From contig NZ_CP037940.1 in assembly GCF_004358325.1 (NCBI RefSeq), positions 2,914,001 to 2,978,000 of the forward strand: a DNA stretch of 64,000 bases. The letters are read 5' to 3'. The stretch is from Periweissella cryptocerci (GTDB lineage: Bacteria; Bacillota; Bacilli; Lactobacillales; Lactobacillaceae). Positions 1 to 8,627 of this stretch are shown here, piece by piece. The first letter of the stretch is position 1; every line of letters starts with the position of its first letter. A program made the position numbers and the translations under genes. The notes under the pieces were generated by a model. It was given only the letters and a program-made list of their open reading frames with translations. It searched no databases and was not told where the DNA came from.

Positions 1-81
1 TCAGGGAATTTCTGGGATGAAGATGCTCAAAACAAGATTCGTAAAACGGGCACAATTACTAGTGCTGTAAATAGTAAATAA
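1..81 (+). CDS. C-terminal end of an unidentified protein (partial)
   Basis: The first 26 codons of the window stay open and end at a TAA followed by a terminator hairpin. They encode a short tail beginning SGNFWDEDAQ. The start lies outside the window. The product is not recognised and no domain can be assigned from the tail. Confidence 0.6.
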   Translation, partial: SGNFWDEDAQNKIRKTGTITSAVNSK

Positions 82-88
82 TTTATTA

Positions 89-128
89 GGTATCGACGAT
101 TTTAGCAAATTGTTGATACCTTTTTTTG
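89..128 (+). terminator. Rho-independent terminator after the partial gene
   Basis: A 9-bp stem (GGTATCGAC with GTTGATACC, one G-U pair) is followed by seven Ts at 121-127. Confidence 0.8.
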
Positions 129-200
129 CGCCCACGAGTGATAAAAGGTATAATTATTAAATTAAAGAAAATCAAATAACGAATAAGTTGAGGTGTTATC

Positions 201-389
201 ATGCCCTTTGTGCATATTGAATTAGTTGCCGGTCGTTCACAAGATGCGATCAAAAAGATGGTGCAAGACGTTACAAATGCAGTAGTTGAAAATACTGGTG
301 CACCAGCTGAACACGTTCACGTCATTGTTAACGAAATGGAAAAGAATCGTTACGGAGTTGCTGGTGTTTTAAAGAGCGACGAAGACTAG
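201..389 (+). CDS. 4-oxalocrotonate tautomerase family protein
   Basis: A 62-residue protein beginning MPFVHIEL, the usual size and N-terminus of the 4-oxalocrotonate tautomerase/YwhB family. In this family the initiator Met is removed and Pro1 acts as the catalytic base in keto-enol tautomerisation. Known members act as small soluble oligomers. The true substrate cannot be told, and lactic acid bacteria usually lack the matching catechol pathway. An AGGTG Shine-Dalgarno at 191-195 supports the start. The gene is flanked by terminators on both sides, so it looks monocistronic. Confidence 0.88.
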   Translation: MPFVHIELVAGRSQDAIKKMVQDVTNAVVENTGAPAEHVHVIVNEMEKNRYGVAGVLKSDED

Positions 390-413
390 TTGGCTATGCT
401 TGCATGGCTTTTG

Positions 414-443
414 GCGTGACGGTTGAACCCGCCGCGCTTTTTT
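414..443 (+). terminator. Terminator after the tautomerase gene
   Basis: A GC-rich imperfect stem (GCGTGACGG with CCGCCGCGC, loop TTGAAC) is followed directly by six Ts. Confidence 0.75.
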
Positions 444-477
444 CATACATATCATATTAAGAAAAGGAACTTTCACT

Positions 478-1980
478 ATGTCAGATGAACAATACATCAT
501 GTCGATTGATCAGGGGACGACCAGTACTCGTGCCATTATTTTTAACCACGATGGTGAGATTGTGCAACAAGCACAACATGAATTCCCGCAAATATTTCCA
601 AAACCAGGGTGGGTTGAGCACGATGCTAATACCATTTGGGAAACTGTCCAACAAGTTATTTCTGATGCGCTGATTCAATCAAATATTAAGCCTTACAAAA
701 TTGCGGGGATTGGAATTACGAATCAACGTGAAACAACGGTAATTTGGGATCGCATTACCGGCGAACCAGTCTATAATGCGATTGTTTGGCAATCAAAGCA
801 AACTTCAGAAATTGCGAACCAATTAAAAGAAGACGGTTTGGCAGAAATGATTCATGCCAAGACTGGGTTAGTGATTGACTCTTATTTCAGCGCCACGAAA
901 ATTATGTGGATTTTGGAAAATATTGCGGGCGTTAGGGAACGGGCAGAACGTGGCGAGTTGATGTTTGGGACGATTGATACTTGGATTTTGTATAAGTTAA
1001 CCAATGGTCGTGTCCATGCAACTGATTATTCTAATGCAAGTCGGACGATGCTCTACAATATCCACGAATTGAAGTGGGACACTGAAATCTTGGATTTATT
1101 GCATATTCCAGTTTCATTGTTGCCAGAAGTTAAGCCATCATCAGGTCACTTTGGGTACACGCAAGATTATGGCTTTTACGGTATCAAAGTGCCAATCACC
1201 GGGATTGCTGGTGACCAACAAGCCGCGCTGTTTGGGCAAGCCGCCTTTGAACCAGGCATGGTCAAGAACACATATGGGACCGGGGCATTTATTGTGATGA
1301 ATGCGGGGACCGATCCTAAGCTTTCGGATAATGGCTTACTAACCACAATTGCTTATGGAATTGATGATAAAGTTTACTATGCACTTGAAGGTAGTATTTT
1401 TGTAGCTGGTTCTGCAATTCAATGGCTACGCGATGGAATGCATTTGGTGGAACATGCTAGTGAAACCGAAGCAATGGCTGAGGCTGCCGGCAGCTCTGAC
1501 AATGTCTATGTCGTACCAGCATTTACTGGTTTGGGTGCACCATACTGGGATCAAGAAATGCGCGGAGCTGTGTTTGGGTTAACGCGGGGAACGACGCAAA
1601 ATCAATTTGTGCGCGCAACCATTGAATCATTGGCTTATCAAACACGCGACGTAGTTGATACGATGGCCAAGGATACTGGCTTACCAATCAAAGCCTTAGC
1701 AGTTGATGGTGGAGCGTCTAATAATAATTACTTAATGCAATTCCAAGCAGATATTTTAGATACGACCATTCGCCGGCCAATGGTCAGTGAAACGACGGCA
1801 CTAGGTGTGGCCTTTATGGCGGGACTCGCGGTTGGCTTCTGGCAAAATCAAGCTGAAGTTGAAAAGCTCTGGCAATTACGTGATGAGTTTAAAGGAACCA
1901 TGGCAGCTGATGAACGTGAAGAAAAGTATGCTGGTTGGCAATTAGCGGTCAAAGCAGCGCAAGTTTTTAAAACTAACTAA
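478..1980 (+). CDS. glpK: Glycerol kinase
   Basis: A full-length (500 residues) FGGY-family kinase that phosphorylates glycerol to glycerol-3-phosphate with ATP in the cytoplasm. The N-terminal phosphate-binding DQGTTSTR is at residues 11-18, followed by WVEHD at 45-49, the [11 protein letters not shown] segment near 241 and the C-terminal DGGASNNN segment. Residue 232, where several Firmicutes GlpK proteins carry a histidine phosphorylated by the PTS protein HPr, reads Gly here (DYGFYG, residues 230-235), so PTS activation by that route may be lost. A GAAAAGGA ribosome site precedes the ATG. No glpF or glpO/D follows; the gene is closed by a terminator. Confidence 0.97.
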   Translation: MSDEQYIMSIDQGTTSTRAIIFNHDGEIVQQAQHEFPQIFPKPGWVEHDANTIWETVQQVISDALIQSNIKPYKIAGIGITNQRETTVIWDRITGEPVYNAIVWQSKQTSEIANQLKEDGLAEMIHAKTGLVIDSYFSATKIMWILENIAGVRERAERGELMFGTIDTWILYKLTNGRVHATDYSNASRTMLYNIHELKWDTEILDLLHIPVSLLPEVKPSSGHFGYTQDYGFYGIKVPITGIAGDQQAALFGQAAFEPGMVKNTYGTGAFIVMNAGTDPKLSDNGLLTTIAYGIDDKVYYALEGSIFVAGSAIQWLRDGMHLVEHASETEAMAEAAGSSDNVYVVPAFTGLGAPYWDQEMRGAVFGLTRGTTQNQFVRATIESLAYQTRDVVDTMAKDTGLPIKALAVDGGASNNNYLMQFQADILDTTIRRPMVSETTALGVAFMAGLAVGFWQNQAEVEKLWQLRDEFKGTMAADEREEKYAGWQLAVKAAQVFKTN

Positions 1981-1982
1981 TA

Positions 1983-2017
1983 AAAAAGGTACTGAACTAT
2001 AGTTCAGTACCTTTTTT
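1983..2017. terminator. Bidirectional terminator between glpK and the tetR-like gene
   Basis: A long palindrome with A-run on the left and T-run on the right (stem GGTACTGAACT with AGTTCAGTACC) serves the convergent genes on both strands. Its core resembles the TetR operator candidate at 2690-2703. Confidence 0.9.
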
Positions 2018-2059
2018 GCGTATGCCAATAAGTATATTAGTAGGAATCGCGCTGACAAG

Positions 2060-2626
2060 TTATCGTGGCGAGAGCATTGCACTAATCAAATTTTCTAAAT
2101 CGGTAACTTGCGTATGTTGGGCTTCGTCTTGCAAAACAAGTTCATGCACAATTGTCATAATCGCCCAGGCTGCCAAACGCAAATTGATGTCGTTGCGAAT
2201 TTGCCCGGTTGCTTGAGCGGTTTTTAGGATGCGCTCAAGAACGAGTCGTGATTCGGCATTTTCTGCGGCAAGTTTTTCTGCGACCGCTTCATTGTACAAA
2301 CTAACTGAAGTTACCACATTAAGCAGTCCAAATTCGGCTAAGTCATCGAGTTCTTGTTGAATTGTAGCTTGAATAGTTTGCCAAACTGGCATGGATGGAT
2401 TCACATGGGGTAGATGGTGTTGAAAATCGCGATCCCAGATGGCTAAAAGTAAGGATGCTTTGTCTTCGAAATAACGATAAAATGTCCCAGTCGCAACATT
2501 CGCCTCAGCTGCAATCTGTTTTGCATTAATCTTCTGGTATCCGTGTTCAATGAATAAACGTTTACCGGCGTCCATTAAGGCCGTGTGCTTTAGGACTTGT
2601 TGATTGGTGGGATTATCGTTTAGCAT
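2060..2626 (-). CDS. TetR family transcriptional regulator
   Basis: A 188-residue repressor-type protein. The N-terminal helix-turn-helix reads KQIAAEANVATGTFYRYF, the TetR_N signature; the C-terminal half is the usual helical ligand/dimer domain. I place the start at the internal ATG at 2626 because AAGGAG (2637-2642) lies 10 bases upstream of it, whereas the longer frame starting at 2674 has no ribosome site. A perfect inverted repeat at 2690-2703 lies in its upstream region and fits autoregulation. The ligand and target genes are unknown, and no efflux pump is adjacent. Confidence 0.9.
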   Translation of the reverse strand: MLNDNPTNQQVLKHTALMDAGKRLFIEHGYQKINAKQIAAEANVATGTFYRYFEDKASLLLAIWDRDFQHHLPHVNPSMPVWQTIQATIQQELDDLAEFGLLNVVTSVSLYNEAVAEKLAAENAESRLVLERILKTAQATGQIRNDINLRLAAWAIMTIVHELVLQDEAQHTQVTDLENLISAMLSPR

Positions 2627-2689
2627 AAGCCATTGTCTCCTTAAATTGAAAAGTTTCTTCCTATATAATAGCACATTTTAAAATCAAAA

Positions 2690-2703
2690 TGAACTTTAGT
2701 TCA
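2690..2703. promoter_or_regulatory. Candidate TetR operator (inverted repeat)
   Basis: Sequence TGAACT-TT-AGTTCA is a perfect 6-bp inverted repeat with a 2-bp centre, about 65 bases upstream of the TetR start. Its form is typical of TetR operators. Binding is inferred. Confidence 0.55.
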
Positions 2704-3030
2704 CTCTCTTATTTGATGCTTCGCAAACCTTGAATGGTTCCGAATACGTAGATGAGGGTAATTTTGTCGGTTTTAAAAAAGTTCAGACGGTGCAATCGAT
2801 GCCAAGTGGCAGCAAGAGGGTATAAATTATTGTCATACCGTTTGAGATTACTAAAGTGTATTTTTCTACTGTGCAGTTCAGATTGAAAAATTGTGTGTGA
2901 GGATACTGGATCAATATTAAGTTTATTGATTACAACCGACACTGCTCACTAATCACATTACGAATATTTAAGATTGACCAAAATTTCGAATAAAAGTTGT
3001 TTTCTTGTGACGGTTTGAAACACCATTGGA

Positions 3031-3086
3031 AAAATCTAAAATCTAAAATCTAAAATCTAAAATCTAAAATCTAAAATCTAAAATCT
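3031..3086. repeat. Tandem microsatellite, 8 copies of AAAATCT
   Basis: Eight exact head-to-tail copies of the 7-mer AAAATCT are followed by A-rich sequence. The array lies in non-coding DNA. Perfect identity suggests recent slippage and a locus likely to vary in length. Confidence 0.95.
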
Positions 3087-3110
3087 AAAAAATTAAATTC
3101 CAAAAACAAT

Positions 3111-3143
3111 AAAAAATCTGACGAGAATTTGTCGGCTTTTTTT
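3111..3143. terminator. Terminator-like hairpin in the intergenic region
   Basis: An A-run, then CTGAC...GTCGG, then a 7-T run form a bidirectional-type hairpin. The transcript it would end is not clear. Confidence 0.55.
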
Positions 3144-3867
3144 GCGATGTAAAATTGGCTGATGCAGTATTCAGAATATTGGAATTTTTTAGTCGGGCAG
3201 AAAATTATCAGAACGTATTCTTAAAAAACGAATTTATGCTTTTGAGAACGGTAATTAAATTTTTGATTTAGAAAACGACAAAGCATCGATTTTTTTTAGT
3301 GACTATAAAAATTCAAAAAGTTATAGATATAGTAAAGTTTATCAACGAATATTAAGAAGCAGTAGAAATGGGTTAATGCGATTCATTGACCACCTTAATA
3401 GACGATTTGCAAAATCATGTTCAAATTTGGCAAAACGGTGTTGCTGAGCTGTACAGTTAGCTTTCAATAGCTGTAATTAACAACTAGTCAGGAGGGGAGG
3501 GAGGAACTGGTAGCGGGGGGAGTTTCGCAAATGCCTAAAGAGCGCTTATTGGCATTCACAAATGGTTTTAGAAACATCGCTGTAACGTATGTAATATGTT
3601 TGTCACACTTCTGAACTTAATTTCGGGGGAGGGGAACCCACATTCGTCCGATAACTTAGATTTTAACGTTTATCGAACAATAATTTGTAGTGGACAAAAA
3701 GTTCTGAAATTCTTCATACTTTTTACTTGCAAAAGACAAATCTTGAATTTATAGTGTGGATATCGAGGTTGATTGACTGCGGAGTTTTTTACAGAATGGT
3801 TGAATATAAAATTCTCAGTCAATATACGTAATTTCATAATAAAAAAGTTAAATTAAGGAGAAACAAC

Positions 3868-5256
3868 ATGTTGCATTCTAAAAAGTCAAAAATTATCGCT
3901 GGTACAGTAGGTGCCGTGGGTTTAGTTGCTGCGAGTAACATGCCCTTGATTCACGCCGCTACCGTTAAGGTTCAACAAGGTGATACGGTTTGGTCAATTG
4001 CTAAGAAGTTCAATGTTGATCGCGAAACTATTGAATCAGCTAACCACATCACGACATTAAAAGATGATGTAGATATGATTTACGTTGGCCAATCTTTAAA
4101 TGTTCCTGATAAAGCTGAAGCAAAAACCACTGAATCAAAGGCACCCGTTAGTCCTGCTAAGCAAGTTGCCGCAAAGCAATTAGCCAACCAATCAGGTAAG
4201 ACATACACTGTCAAGGCCGGTGATACTTTTTGGGATTTAGCAATCAAGTATGGTGTTTCCGTTAATGATCTTAAGTCTGTTAACCCAGATGTTGATTTGT
4301 TGAGCATTGGCCAAAAGTTAAACTTACCAGTAGGGGCAAAAGCAGTTTCTGCTGCTCCCGTTAAGTTAACAAACACGGTGAAGAAAACTGTTGAAACACC
4401 AAAAGCAGTTCAAGTAACAAGTCCAGCTGCAACGAAGCAAGCGCCTAAACAAGTTACTTCAACTGCTTCAGCCGTAAAGACGATTGAAACGCCAAAGAAG
4501 GCCGCAACTGTGACTCCAGCACAACCAGCGAAAGTGGCAGAAACTGTTACTGAAACGCCAGCACAATCAGCCCCAGAAAACACAACTGCAACACCAAGTG
4601 CACCAGTACAATCTGAAACACCGGCACAACCAGCTAAGCCAGTACAACCAGCTAAGCCAGCACAACCAGCTAAGCCAGAAACACCGGCGCAACCAGCTAA
4701 GCCAGCGACACCAGCACAACCAGCTAAGCCAGAAACACCGGCACAACCAGCTAAGCCAGCACAGCCAGAAACACCGGCGCAACCAGCGACACCAGCACAA
4801 CCGGCTAAGCCAGAAACACCGGCACAACCGGCTAAGCCAACTACACCAGCAGAACCTACTCCATCTGCACCTGTTACTGGATCTGCAGTAAGTATTGCAT
4901 TGAAATTGTCACAAATGAGTATCCCTTATGTATGGGGTGGTAACACATTGCAAGGTATGGATTGTGCCGGATTGGTTCAATACGTTTACCAAAATGCCGG
5001 CATTGCATCATTGCCTAAGAACACTGTGTCACAAGAAGCTTACTTCAAGATGACAGCAGTTAAGTCGACTGCAAATGTAACCGCTACCGCACAACCTGGT
5101 GATGTTTTATTCTGGGGAACTAAGGGTGCTACTTATCACGTTGCTGTTTACATCGGTAATGGTCAGTTTGTTGCTGCACCAAAGCCTGGTGATAACGTCA
5201 AAGTACAAACTCTTTATGCAGGATTCATGCCTTCATACGTTGGTAAGTTAGCATAA
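3868..5256 (+). CDS. Secreted LysM-NlpC/P60 peptidoglycan hydrolase
   Basis: A 462-residue exported wall hydrolase. It has a signal peptide of about 30 residues ending near IHA, LysM domain 1 (about 31-75) and LysM domain 2 (about 110-154) for peptidoglycan binding, a long low-complexity linker rich in [12 protein letters not shown] repeats (about 245-335), and a C-terminal NlpC/P60 endopeptidase domain with catalytic Cys366 (MDCAGLV) and His424 (YHVAVYIG). The usual third polar residue (often His in FxHAP) reads Ala in FVAAPKPGD, as I recall for some lactobacillar P60 proteins. It likely cleaves stem peptides during cell separation. A strong AAGGAG precedes the start. Codon choice looks biased, suggesting high expression. 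Confidence 0.95.
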   Translation: MLHSKKSKIIAGTVGAVGLVAASNMPLIHAATVKVQQGDTVWSIAKKFNVDRETIESANHITTLKDDVDMIYVGQSLNVPDKAEAKTTESKAPVSPAKQVAAKQLANQSGKTYTVKAGDTFWDLAIKYGVSVNDLKSVNPDVDLLSIGQKLNLPVGAKAVSAAPVKLTNTVKKTVETPKAVQVTSPAATKQAPKQVTSTASAVKTIETPKKAATVTPAQPAKVAETVTETPAQSAPENTTATPSAPVQSETPAQPAKPVQPAKPAQPAKPETPAQPAKPATPAQPAKPETPAQPAKPAQPETPAQPATPAQPAKPETPAQPAKPTTPAEPTPSAPVTGSAVSIALKLSQMSIPYVWGGNTLQGMDCAGLVQYVYQNAGIASLPKNTVSQEAYFKMTAVKSTANVTATAQPGDVLFWGTKGATYHVAVYIGNGQFVAAPKPGDNVKVQTLYAGFMPSYVGKLA

Positions 5257-5309
5257 TTAGTACGAAAAAGTTAAGTGATTTTAATTAATCTGGTTAAATA
5301 ATTTTATCA

Positions 5310-5346
5310 AAAAGAGTAGGTTACCATTGAGGTAGCCTACTCTTTT
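5310..5346. terminator. Terminator after the wall hydrolase
   Basis: A 16-bp near-perfect stem (AAAAGAGTAGGTTACC with GGTAGCCTACTCTTTT) and 5-base loop, with a T-tract at the 3' end. Confidence 0.9.
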
Positions 5347-5448
5347 AATTTGTTATTTGAGATTATTTTATAAAAAGGCAAAGTAAACTGATGATTACGT
5401 TACCGCTATAACTTAAAGGTAACATATCCAAAAAGTATCTGATGAAAT

Positions 5449-5493
5449 AAAGAAGCTTCCGAAATTGTATATAACAATATCGAGAGCTTCTTT
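5449..5493. terminator. Second hairpin, terminator-like, before the HAD gene
   Basis: AAAGAAGCT pairs with AGCTTCTTT around an internally paired loop. It probably ends the minus-strand HAD transcript. Confidence 0.65.
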
Positions 5494-5536
5494 GTTAATT
5501 TAAGGTGCGCGGTTGAGGTTATTGCTAACTACAAGC

Positions 5537-6163
5537 TTATTTCAATAAGTGTAGGATGTCTGAAGGCTTTTTGAATGTGTACTCTTGGTCGTCATTGAAT
5601 TTATTCACATCTTGAATACCCCAGGCGGCTAAACCAAAGTCCAGTCCTGCAGCATGTGCGGCATACATGTCGTGCACTGAGTCACCAATATAAATTGATT
5701 CATCAGGGATCGCATTTAATAGTTCCATGGCTCGTAAGATTGGATCAGGGAAAGGTTTCATTTGCGCAGTTTCACCAGCAAAGGTAAAACTGTTAAAGTA
5801 TTTTTCAATGTTAAATTGGTCTAAGTGATCTTCAAATTCTTGCTTTGTATTTGAAGTTACGATGCCTAGTTGAACGTCTGGCTGGTTGTGGAGATGGTCT
5901 AAAATTGTTTCAATACCAGCGAATAAATCCACTTCATTCCAGAAATCGTGATAGTGACTTTGCCATTCTTTTTGCATTTTTTGTGCATCGACAATACCGA
6001 AAAATTCTAAGGCATCAAGTGAAGGTAGACCAAAAATTGAATAGACTTCAGCATATGTTTTGTGGATATCGTGTGCTTCAAGCGTAACTTGAAGTGACTT
6101 CATGTACATTGATTCGGTGTTTAACAGCGTACCATCAACATCAAAAATAAAATTCTTTTTCAT
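5537..6163 (-). CDS. HAD-superfamily hydrolase (phosphoglycolate phosphatase-like)
   Basis: A 208-residue haloacid-dehalogenase-like phosphatase. Motif I DVDGTLLN starts at residue 8, with the nucleophile Asp at 8 and the acid/base Asp at 10. Motif II is VTSNT, the motif III lysine lies in QMKPFPDP, and motif IV is YIGDSVHDM. A helical cap domain sits between motifs I and II. Such enzymes dephosphorylate small metabolites; the substrate cannot be told. AAGGAG lies upstream of the start. It is divergent from the ADP-ribosylglycohydrolase gene, with only about 90 bases between starts, so the two may share a control region. Confidence 0.92.
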   Translation of the reverse strand: MKKNFIFDVDGTLLNTESMYMKSLQVTLEAHDIHKTYAEVYSIFGLPSLDALEFFGIVDAQKMQKEWQSHYHDFWNEVDLFAGIETILDHLHNQPDVQLGIVTSNTKQEFEDHLDQFNIEKYFNSFTFAGETAQMKPFPDPILRAMELLNAIPDESIYIGDSVHDMYAAHAAGLDFGLAAWGIQDVNKFNDDQEYTFKKPSDILHLLK

Positions 6164-6251
6164 CGTGAAACTCCTTAATTTGTATTACACTAATTATACA
6201 ATTAATGATTACGACATTCAGCAAGAAGAATTAAGAAATGGAGGAATTTCA

Positions 6252-7220
6252 ATGCCTAATAATGATCAACTAACACGCGCAATCTATGGCGTCGCACTCG
6301 GTGATGCGTTCGGGTTACCGTTTCAGGTTTTAAATCGTGAGGAATTAGCAACGGTTGAAATTGTATTGAGCGGTTATGGAACCTATAATCAGCCAGCGGG
6401 GACCTGGTCAGCCGATACAAGCATGACGTTAGCCACGTTAGACGCTCTCAGCTTCCCTGAGACGAGCTTGGATGACATTATGGATAGTTTTCTGGATTGG
6501 AATGAAAACGACGCGTACACGCCTTTTATGCAGGCCTACGATCAAGGTGCAGGTACATTGACAGCGTTGCGCCGGTATAAACGGTCTCAAAATGCACTGA
6601 CAGCTGGCGGAACAACTGAATGGGATAATGGAAATGGGGCATTGATGCGGATTGTCCCAGCTATTTTTTACACATATCATCGTTACGGGCATAATTTAAT
6701 GGACAATCCTGGTGCTTTAATTTTTCTCCACCAGGTTGCGGGATTGACGCATAATCATGTTCGGGGACATATCGCAATTGGAATTTATGCAGCTATCATG
6801 TATCAACTGCTAAATGGAGTTGAACGGCATACCGCGATTCGGGCGGGAATTCATCAAGCATATGTCCGCTATATGAGTATGCCGAGCTATCGTACGGAGT
6901 TAAAGGCGTATGAGCGGCTCATAGATGCTCATTTTGGGGCTTTACCCGTCGATGCAATCAAAAGTTCAGGCTATGTGGTAGACACGCTAGAGGCAGTAAT
7001 TTGGCTGTTTGAGAACTATGATGATTTTGAACAAAGCATTGTCGCCGCGGTAAGGTTAGGGGACGACACTGATTCGATTGGTGCGCTAATTGGGGCACTT
7101 GAACTGCTTGCAAGTGGGAGCTTTGACTCTGTTCCGGTTGAATGGTTACACGAGTTGCAAGCTAAAGACATGATTGAAGATTACTTGCAAAAAGCACGCG
7201 ATTCAGATAATTTCGGATAA
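6252..7220 (+). CDS. ADP-ribosylglycohydrolase (DraG/ARH) family protein
   Basis: A 322-residue protein of the ADP-ribosyl-(dinitrogen reductase) hydrolase superfamily. It has the N-terminal GVALGDAFG, the metal-site TWSADTSMT, NGNGALMRIVP, and the C-terminal RLGDDTDSIGAL carrying the paired Asp ligands for the di-metal centre. The family removes ADP-ribose from proteins or small molecules. I start at 6252 because GGAGGAA lies about 6-10 bases upstream; the longer frame from 6102 runs back into the divergent gene. No partner ADP-ribosyltransferase is visible nearby. Confidence 0.9.
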   Translation: MPNNDQLTRAIYGVALGDAFGLPFQVLNREELATVEIVLSGYGTYNQPAGTWSADTSMTLATLDALSFPETSLDDIMDSFLDWNENDAYTPFMQAYDQGAGTLTALRRYKRSQNALTAGGTTEWDNGNGALMRIVPAIFYTYHRYGHNLMDNPGALIFLHQVAGLTHNHVRGHIAIGIYAAIMYQLLNGVERHTAIRAGIHQAYVRYMSMPSYRTELKAYERLIDAHFGALPVDAIKSSGYVVDTLEAVIWLFENYDDFEQSIVAAVRLGDDTDSIGALIGALELLASGSFDSVPVEWLHELQAKDMIEDYLQKARDSDNFG

Positions 7221-7222
7221 TG

Positions 7223-7266
7223 AAAAAAGGTTCATTCTAGTTGTAATTACTAGAATGAACCTTTTT
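7223..7266. terminator. Bidirectional terminator
   Basis: AAAAAAGGTTCATTCTAG pairs with CTAGAATGAACCTTTTT; it serves the convergent glycohydrolase and lipid kinase genes. Confidence 0.92.
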
Positions 7267-7278
7267 GGTATACACAAA

Positions 7279-8214
7279 CTACAATTTAATCATAAACGGA
7301 TACTTGATGACATCGAAGTCAAAATTAAAGGCATGTTTGCCAAGTTCTTCGCCATCGACCTGGCCTTGTTCGGCGCTATGAATCTGGAGCTGAATATTTT
7401 TGCCAACAATGTGCTGTACGATTGGCATTGAATAGTGCTTGCCGCGTAACATGAGTGAATACATGTGAATGAATTGTAGCCAAGTCATTTTTTCAATTAA
7501 GATAAGTTCTAACTCGCCAGAATCAATCTTGGCAGTTGGCAAGATTTTCACACCACCGCCAAAATAGGGATGATTTGAGAGTGTTACCAAGAAGGCGTTA
7601 TCCATATGAGCAACTTGTTGACCATTAACAACATCAATCTTGAAACCTGGCTGATTGCTCATCACATGAAAAATCGAAGTTAAATAACTTAATGATCCAA
7701 GATGGAGTCGATTCAGTTTACTTTTCATGGGTGAGTGATTAGTGTAGGCGACAATTGCTGCATCAAAGCCAATACCTACGTTATTCACGAAATAGTGTGG
7801 GGTTGGGCTGTCCTGTGCCACGTAACGACCCACATCAATAATCTTGGGTTTGGTGGCTGCAAGGATTTGACTTAGTGCAGTTTGAGGATCTTTACTCATG
7901 CCGAGTCCCCGGGCGAAATCATTGCCTGAACCCGCCGGTATATAAGCGATTGGTACTTCAAATGAACTTTGTTTCAGTCCGTTAATCGCCTCATGCAAAG
8001 TGCCATCGCCACCGATTACGATGATTATTTCATCGTTACGATGCTGATTAGCGCGTTCTTTGGCGATTTCAGTCACATGACCAGCATAATCTGAGGTGAC
8101 CATTTTGTAGGCCACATTTTTTTCTAATAATGTAGATTCGATATGTGGCCAAATTTTGGCTGCGTTGCCTGAGCCCGCAAATTTGTTGATGATGATAAAG
8201 TAACTAAATGCCAT
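7279..8214 (-). CDS. Diacylglycerol/lipid kinase (DagK/YegS family)
   Basis: A 311-residue kinase of the DAGK catalytic family. It has an N-terminal nucleotide-binding NKFAGSGNA, the signature GGDGTLHEAINGL, PAGSGNDFARG, and a C-terminal beta-sandwich ending DGEELGKHAFNF. It would phosphorylate diacylglycerol or a related lipid at the membrane, recycling lipid released by lipoteichoic acid synthesis. I prefer the ATG at 8214, preceded by CTGGAAA, over the upstream in-frame start at 8259, because the conserved fold begins at the former. Confidence 0.92.
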   Translation of the reverse strand: MAFSYFIIINKFAGSGNAAKIWPHIESTLLEKNVAYKMVTSDYAGHVTEIAKERANQHRNDEIIIVIGGDGTLHEAINGLKQSSFEVPIAYIPAGSGNDFARGLGMSKDPQTALSQILAATKPKIIDVGRYVAQDSPTPHYFVNNVGIGFDAAIVAYTNHSPMKSKLNRLHLGSLSYLTSIFHVMSNQPGFKIDVVNGQQVAHMDNAFLVTLSNHPYFGGGVKILPTAKIDSGELELILIEKMTWLQFIHMYSLMLRGKHYSMPIVQHIVGKNIQLQIHSAEQGQVDGEELGKHAFNFDFDVIKYPFMIKL

Positions 8215-8396
8215 TTCATTTCCAGCTTTCGGGTAAATTACATAAGAATAATTATACAAATAATTAGATAATAAAACAAAGAATAATCACTTTTTTTTAC
8301 AAAGTCACCAAGATTCACATAAAGCATTCGTAAATTTTGCGTTGATAATGTAGCTAATCTACTTGAGCTGTATTACAAAAAATCGGTTCTATTTGT

Positions 8397-8576
8397 TATA
8401 GCGTGGGATTGTCATTTCTGTACTTTTCAAGTATCGAATTGCTAAGGTTCAATTGCCAGTGTTGTTTTTTTATGCTTCTACGCCCTTGTGATTGGTAATT
8501 GTTTTTGTTAGTCACATTATTCCTAACTAACGCAGTGGCCAATTTTATTTAATCCCACGTCAGACGAAATGGAGCA
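8397..8576 (-). repeat. Structured intergenic element, copy A (3' of rnjA)
   Basis: About 180 bp read on the minus strand, starting GCTCCATTTCGTCTGACGTG and ending CAATCCCACGCTATA. The ends form an inverted repeat (CGTGGGATT/CAATCCCACG). It aligns along most of its length with copy B at 15643-16027, but without the inner 200-bp insertion of copy B. Near its right end it has a hairpin TACTT-GAA-AAGTA (plus-strand 8421-8433), which is CAATT-GAA-AATTG in copy B, so two pairs changed together. It is co-oriented with rnjA, starting about 50 bases after that stop. Confidence 0.85.
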
Positions 8577-8618
8577 AAAAAATCAGCCAACCAGCGAAGA
8601 TGCGCTAGTTGGCTGATT
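8575..8618 (-). terminator. Terminator of rnjA
   Basis: AATCAGCCAACCAGCG pairs with CGCTAGTTGGCTGATT (one mismatch); read on the minus strand it ends in a T-run. It overlaps the boundary of intergenic element copy A. Confidence 0.85.
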
Positions 8619-8627
8619 ATGTCGTGT

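Larger units (their letters stand above)
2704..3867. other. 1.2-kb AT-rich intergenic region without a convincing gene
   Basis: Between the TetR operator and the LysM/NlpC gene I see no supported gene. A 77-codon minus-strand frame at 2709-2942 (GTG start, no clear ribosome site) could be a gene remnant. The region holds an 8-copy 7-bp microsatellite (3031-3086), a terminator-like hairpin (3111-3143), two unusually G-rich patches (3491-3530 and 3625-3634) and a small hairpin (ATGCC/GGCAT) near 3531-3555. The last 300 bases may be a long 5' leader for the downstream wall hydrolase. Confidence 0.5.

Noticed and set aside
2709..2942. 77-codon minus-strand frame starting at a GTG
   Set aside because: No clear ribosome site and no recognised family; left only as a possible remnant in the intergenic note.
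3600..3860. c-di-AMP (ydaO-type) riboswitch before the LysM/NlpC gene
   Set aside because: GGGGAACCCA is suggestive, but the other conserved blocks of that riboswitch are not visible.
4567..4891. Overlapping Cys/Trp-rich and His/Gln-rich frames on both strands of the wall hydrolase gene
   Set aside because: They are shadows of the Pro-rich AQPAKP repeat in other frames.
6102..6251. 50-codon N-terminal extension of the ADP-ribosylglycohydrolase-like gene
   Set aside because: It runs antisense through the start of the divergent HAD gene; GGAGGAA supports 6252.
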